Shown one piece after another: positions 34,801 to 35,775 of a stretch of DNA of 35,775 nucleotides (positions are counted from its first letter, which is position 1; the number at the start of each line of letters is the position of its first letter). The translations under genes were made by a program, and so were the position numbers. The stretch is from contig JABHXU010000006.1 of NCBI GenBank assembly GCA_018657065.1, positions 1-35,775 on the forward strand, written 5' to 3'. Below the pieces are notes generated by a model. That model was not told the DNA's origin, ran no database searches, and saw only the letters and a list, made by a program, of their open reading frames with translations. The DNA is from an archaeon (GTDB taxonomy: Archaea > Nanobdellota > Nanobdellia > Woesearchaeales > GW2011-AR15).

Positions 34801-35540
34801 AGCAAGAAAAAATTACTGATGATGTATCAAAATTCTATGATGTTGTTTGGTCAAAATATATTCCCGAAGTGGAAGAGCAAAAAAAATTCTTAAAAAGATA
34901 TTTAGGACTTAAAAACATTAAAGGGAAAATTATTTTAGATGCAGGTTGTGGGACAGGTGTAGCTGCTGTATCATTAAAATTACTTGGAGCAAAAGAAGTA
35001 TATGCTATTGATATAAGTGAAGGGTCATTAAAAACAGCAAAAAAATTAGCAAAAGAACACAAAGTTAAAATTACATTTAAAAAAGAAAATTTACTTGATT
35101 TAAAATTAGACAAAAAATTCGATGTGATTCATTCTTTTGGTGTTTTACATCATACAGCAGACTGCAGACTTGCTTTTGATAATGTTTTAAATTTATTAAA
35201 ACCAAAAGGCAAATTTTATGTAGCACTTTACCTTAAAACTCCTTTAACATTTCTGCAACAATCAGCAAGGTATGTATTAAGAAAATTACCTAAACAATAT
35301 TGGATTCCAGTCTCTAAAGCTATTAGGGGACTTTTTGTTAGAGGTAGTAAAAGAACAAAGAGAGGATTTGATGATGAAGGTGATATGCTTGATTGGTTTT
35401 TTGTTCCTCAAAGAACACATCACACACCTAAAGAACTAGCAAAATGGTTTAGAGAACACAAAATGAAATCAAAACTTCTTATTGCTAAAACAGGAAGATT
35501 TGCAAGCACTTCAAATTTTATGATGGTCGGATGGAAGTAA
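34797..35540 (+). CDS. Class I SAM-dependent methyltransferase
   Basis: A 247-residue methyltransferase. Motif I is ILDAGCGTGVAAVSL, followed by VYAIDIS, then FDVIHSFGVLHHTAD (motif IV region) and LKPKGKFYVALYL. These are Methyltransf_11/25-type features, shared with small-molecule and sugar methylases. A basic C-terminal region with WFVP-like aromatics (DMLDWFFVPQRTHHTPKEL) may bind substrate. It is in the glycan operon and overlaps asnB by four bases. The substrate is not known; a sugar or a lipid-linked intermediate is the natural guess. Confidence 0.93.
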   Translation: MKQEKITDDVSKFYDVVWSKYIPEVEEQKKFLKRYLGLKNIKGKIILDAGCGTGVAAVSLKLLGAKEVYAIDISEGSLKTAKKLAKEHKVKITFKKENLLDLKLDKKFDVIHSFGVLHHTADCRLAFDNVLNLLKPKGKFYVALYLKTPLTFLQQSARYVLRKLPKQYWIPVSKAIRGLFVRGSKRTKRGFDDEGDMLDWFFVPQRTHHTPKELAKWFREHKMKSKLLIAKTGRFASTSNFMMVGWK

Positions 35541-35775
35541 AAGAATTATACAAAGATTATCTTACAACACATTTTTCTACAGGTCATAAAATTCGAATTG
35601 ATAAAAAAACATATGAAAGATATTTTAGATATTTTAAATTGAATTATGAAAACTATTTACCAAAAAATAAAAATGCTAGAATTGTAGATTTGGGTTGTGG
35701 TATAGGGCATTTTCTTTTTTATCTTAAAAAATCTAATTATACAAATTTTATTGGTGTAGATTTAGGAAAACAAGC
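35531..35775 (+). CDS. Second class I SAM-dependent methyltransferase (3' end outside window)
   Basis: The ATG at 35531 lies ten bases inside the end of the previous gene in another frame, and the frame stays open to the window end, giving 81 complete codons. The sequence begins MEVKELYKDYL and has motif I IVDLGCGIGHFL followed by FIGVDLG, the SAM-binding loop and the acidic end of the second strand. It is therefore a methyltransferase of the Methyltransf_11/25 class, fifth gene of the glycan operon. Confidence 0.88.
   Translation, partial: MEVKELYKDYLTTHFSTGHKIRIDKKTYERYFRYFKLNYENYLPKNKNARIVDLGCGIGHFLFYLKKSNYTNFIGVDLGKQ

Noticed and set aside
1-35775. CRISPR arrays, insertion sequences, integrases or phage genes
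   Set aside because: No regularly spaced repeats, transposase or integrase motifs were seen on either strand.

Overview
This window is AT-rich, gene-dense DNA from an archaeon, most likely a DPANN-type lineage (Woesearchaeota or Pacearchaeota-like). That placement is an inference from gene content and composition; no rRNA is present. The archaeal evidence is a replication factor C small subunit, RadB, a double-AAA Cdc48/VAT ATPase, a membrane-anchored archaeal Lon-like (S16) protease, archaeal-style S2 and an archaeal-type RNase P RNA. Several ATG starts also lie about 27 bases after a TATA box, as in leaderless archaeal transcripts. Genes are packed tightly, with ATGA start/stop overlaps and shared stop codons at three convergent ends.

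Layout. 1-2.6 kb (+): three tandem paralogous secreted proteins, at least two with lipoprotein-like signals, the first cut by the window edge. 2.6-10.0 kb (-): a coiled-coil protein tied to the RFC small subunit, a PRC-barrel protein, a membrane protein that looks like a site-2 protease without catalytic residues, a TraB-domain protein, an ABC exporter pair and a membrane-anchored winged-helix regulator. 10.1-11.1 kb (+): two small membrane proteins and RNase P RNA. 11.1-14.7 kb (-): Cdc48, a small protein with a SecB-like layout, and a TalC-type transaldolase. 14.8-18.0 kb (+): Lon-like protease, ribosomal protein S2 behind a structured leader, and a COG2521-like methyltransferase.

18-36 kb looks like an envelope, glycan and small-molecule modification region. 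It holds three radical SAM enzymes (one with a B12-binding-type N-terminus, two with SPASM-like C-termini), an NAD-dependent epimerase, a secreted protein made of about twelve C-x10/11-C repeats, two lipoproteins (one a type I phosphodiesterase), a multi-membrane-span glycosyltransferase-like protein, an asparagine-synthetase homologue without the glutaminase cysteine, RadB, and a + strand operon of GT2, GT4, intact AsnB and two methyltransferases, the last cut by the window end.

The best leads for something undescribed are: the S2 leader, whose alternative helices share bases and start at the predicted transcription start; the Cys-pair solenoid-like protein; the pair of radical SAM genes with a 27-codon basic ORF translationally coupled between them, next to the degenerate asparagine synthetase; and the pseudo-site-2-protease paired with a TraB domain. 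No CRISPR array, insertion sequence, integrase or tRNA was seen.
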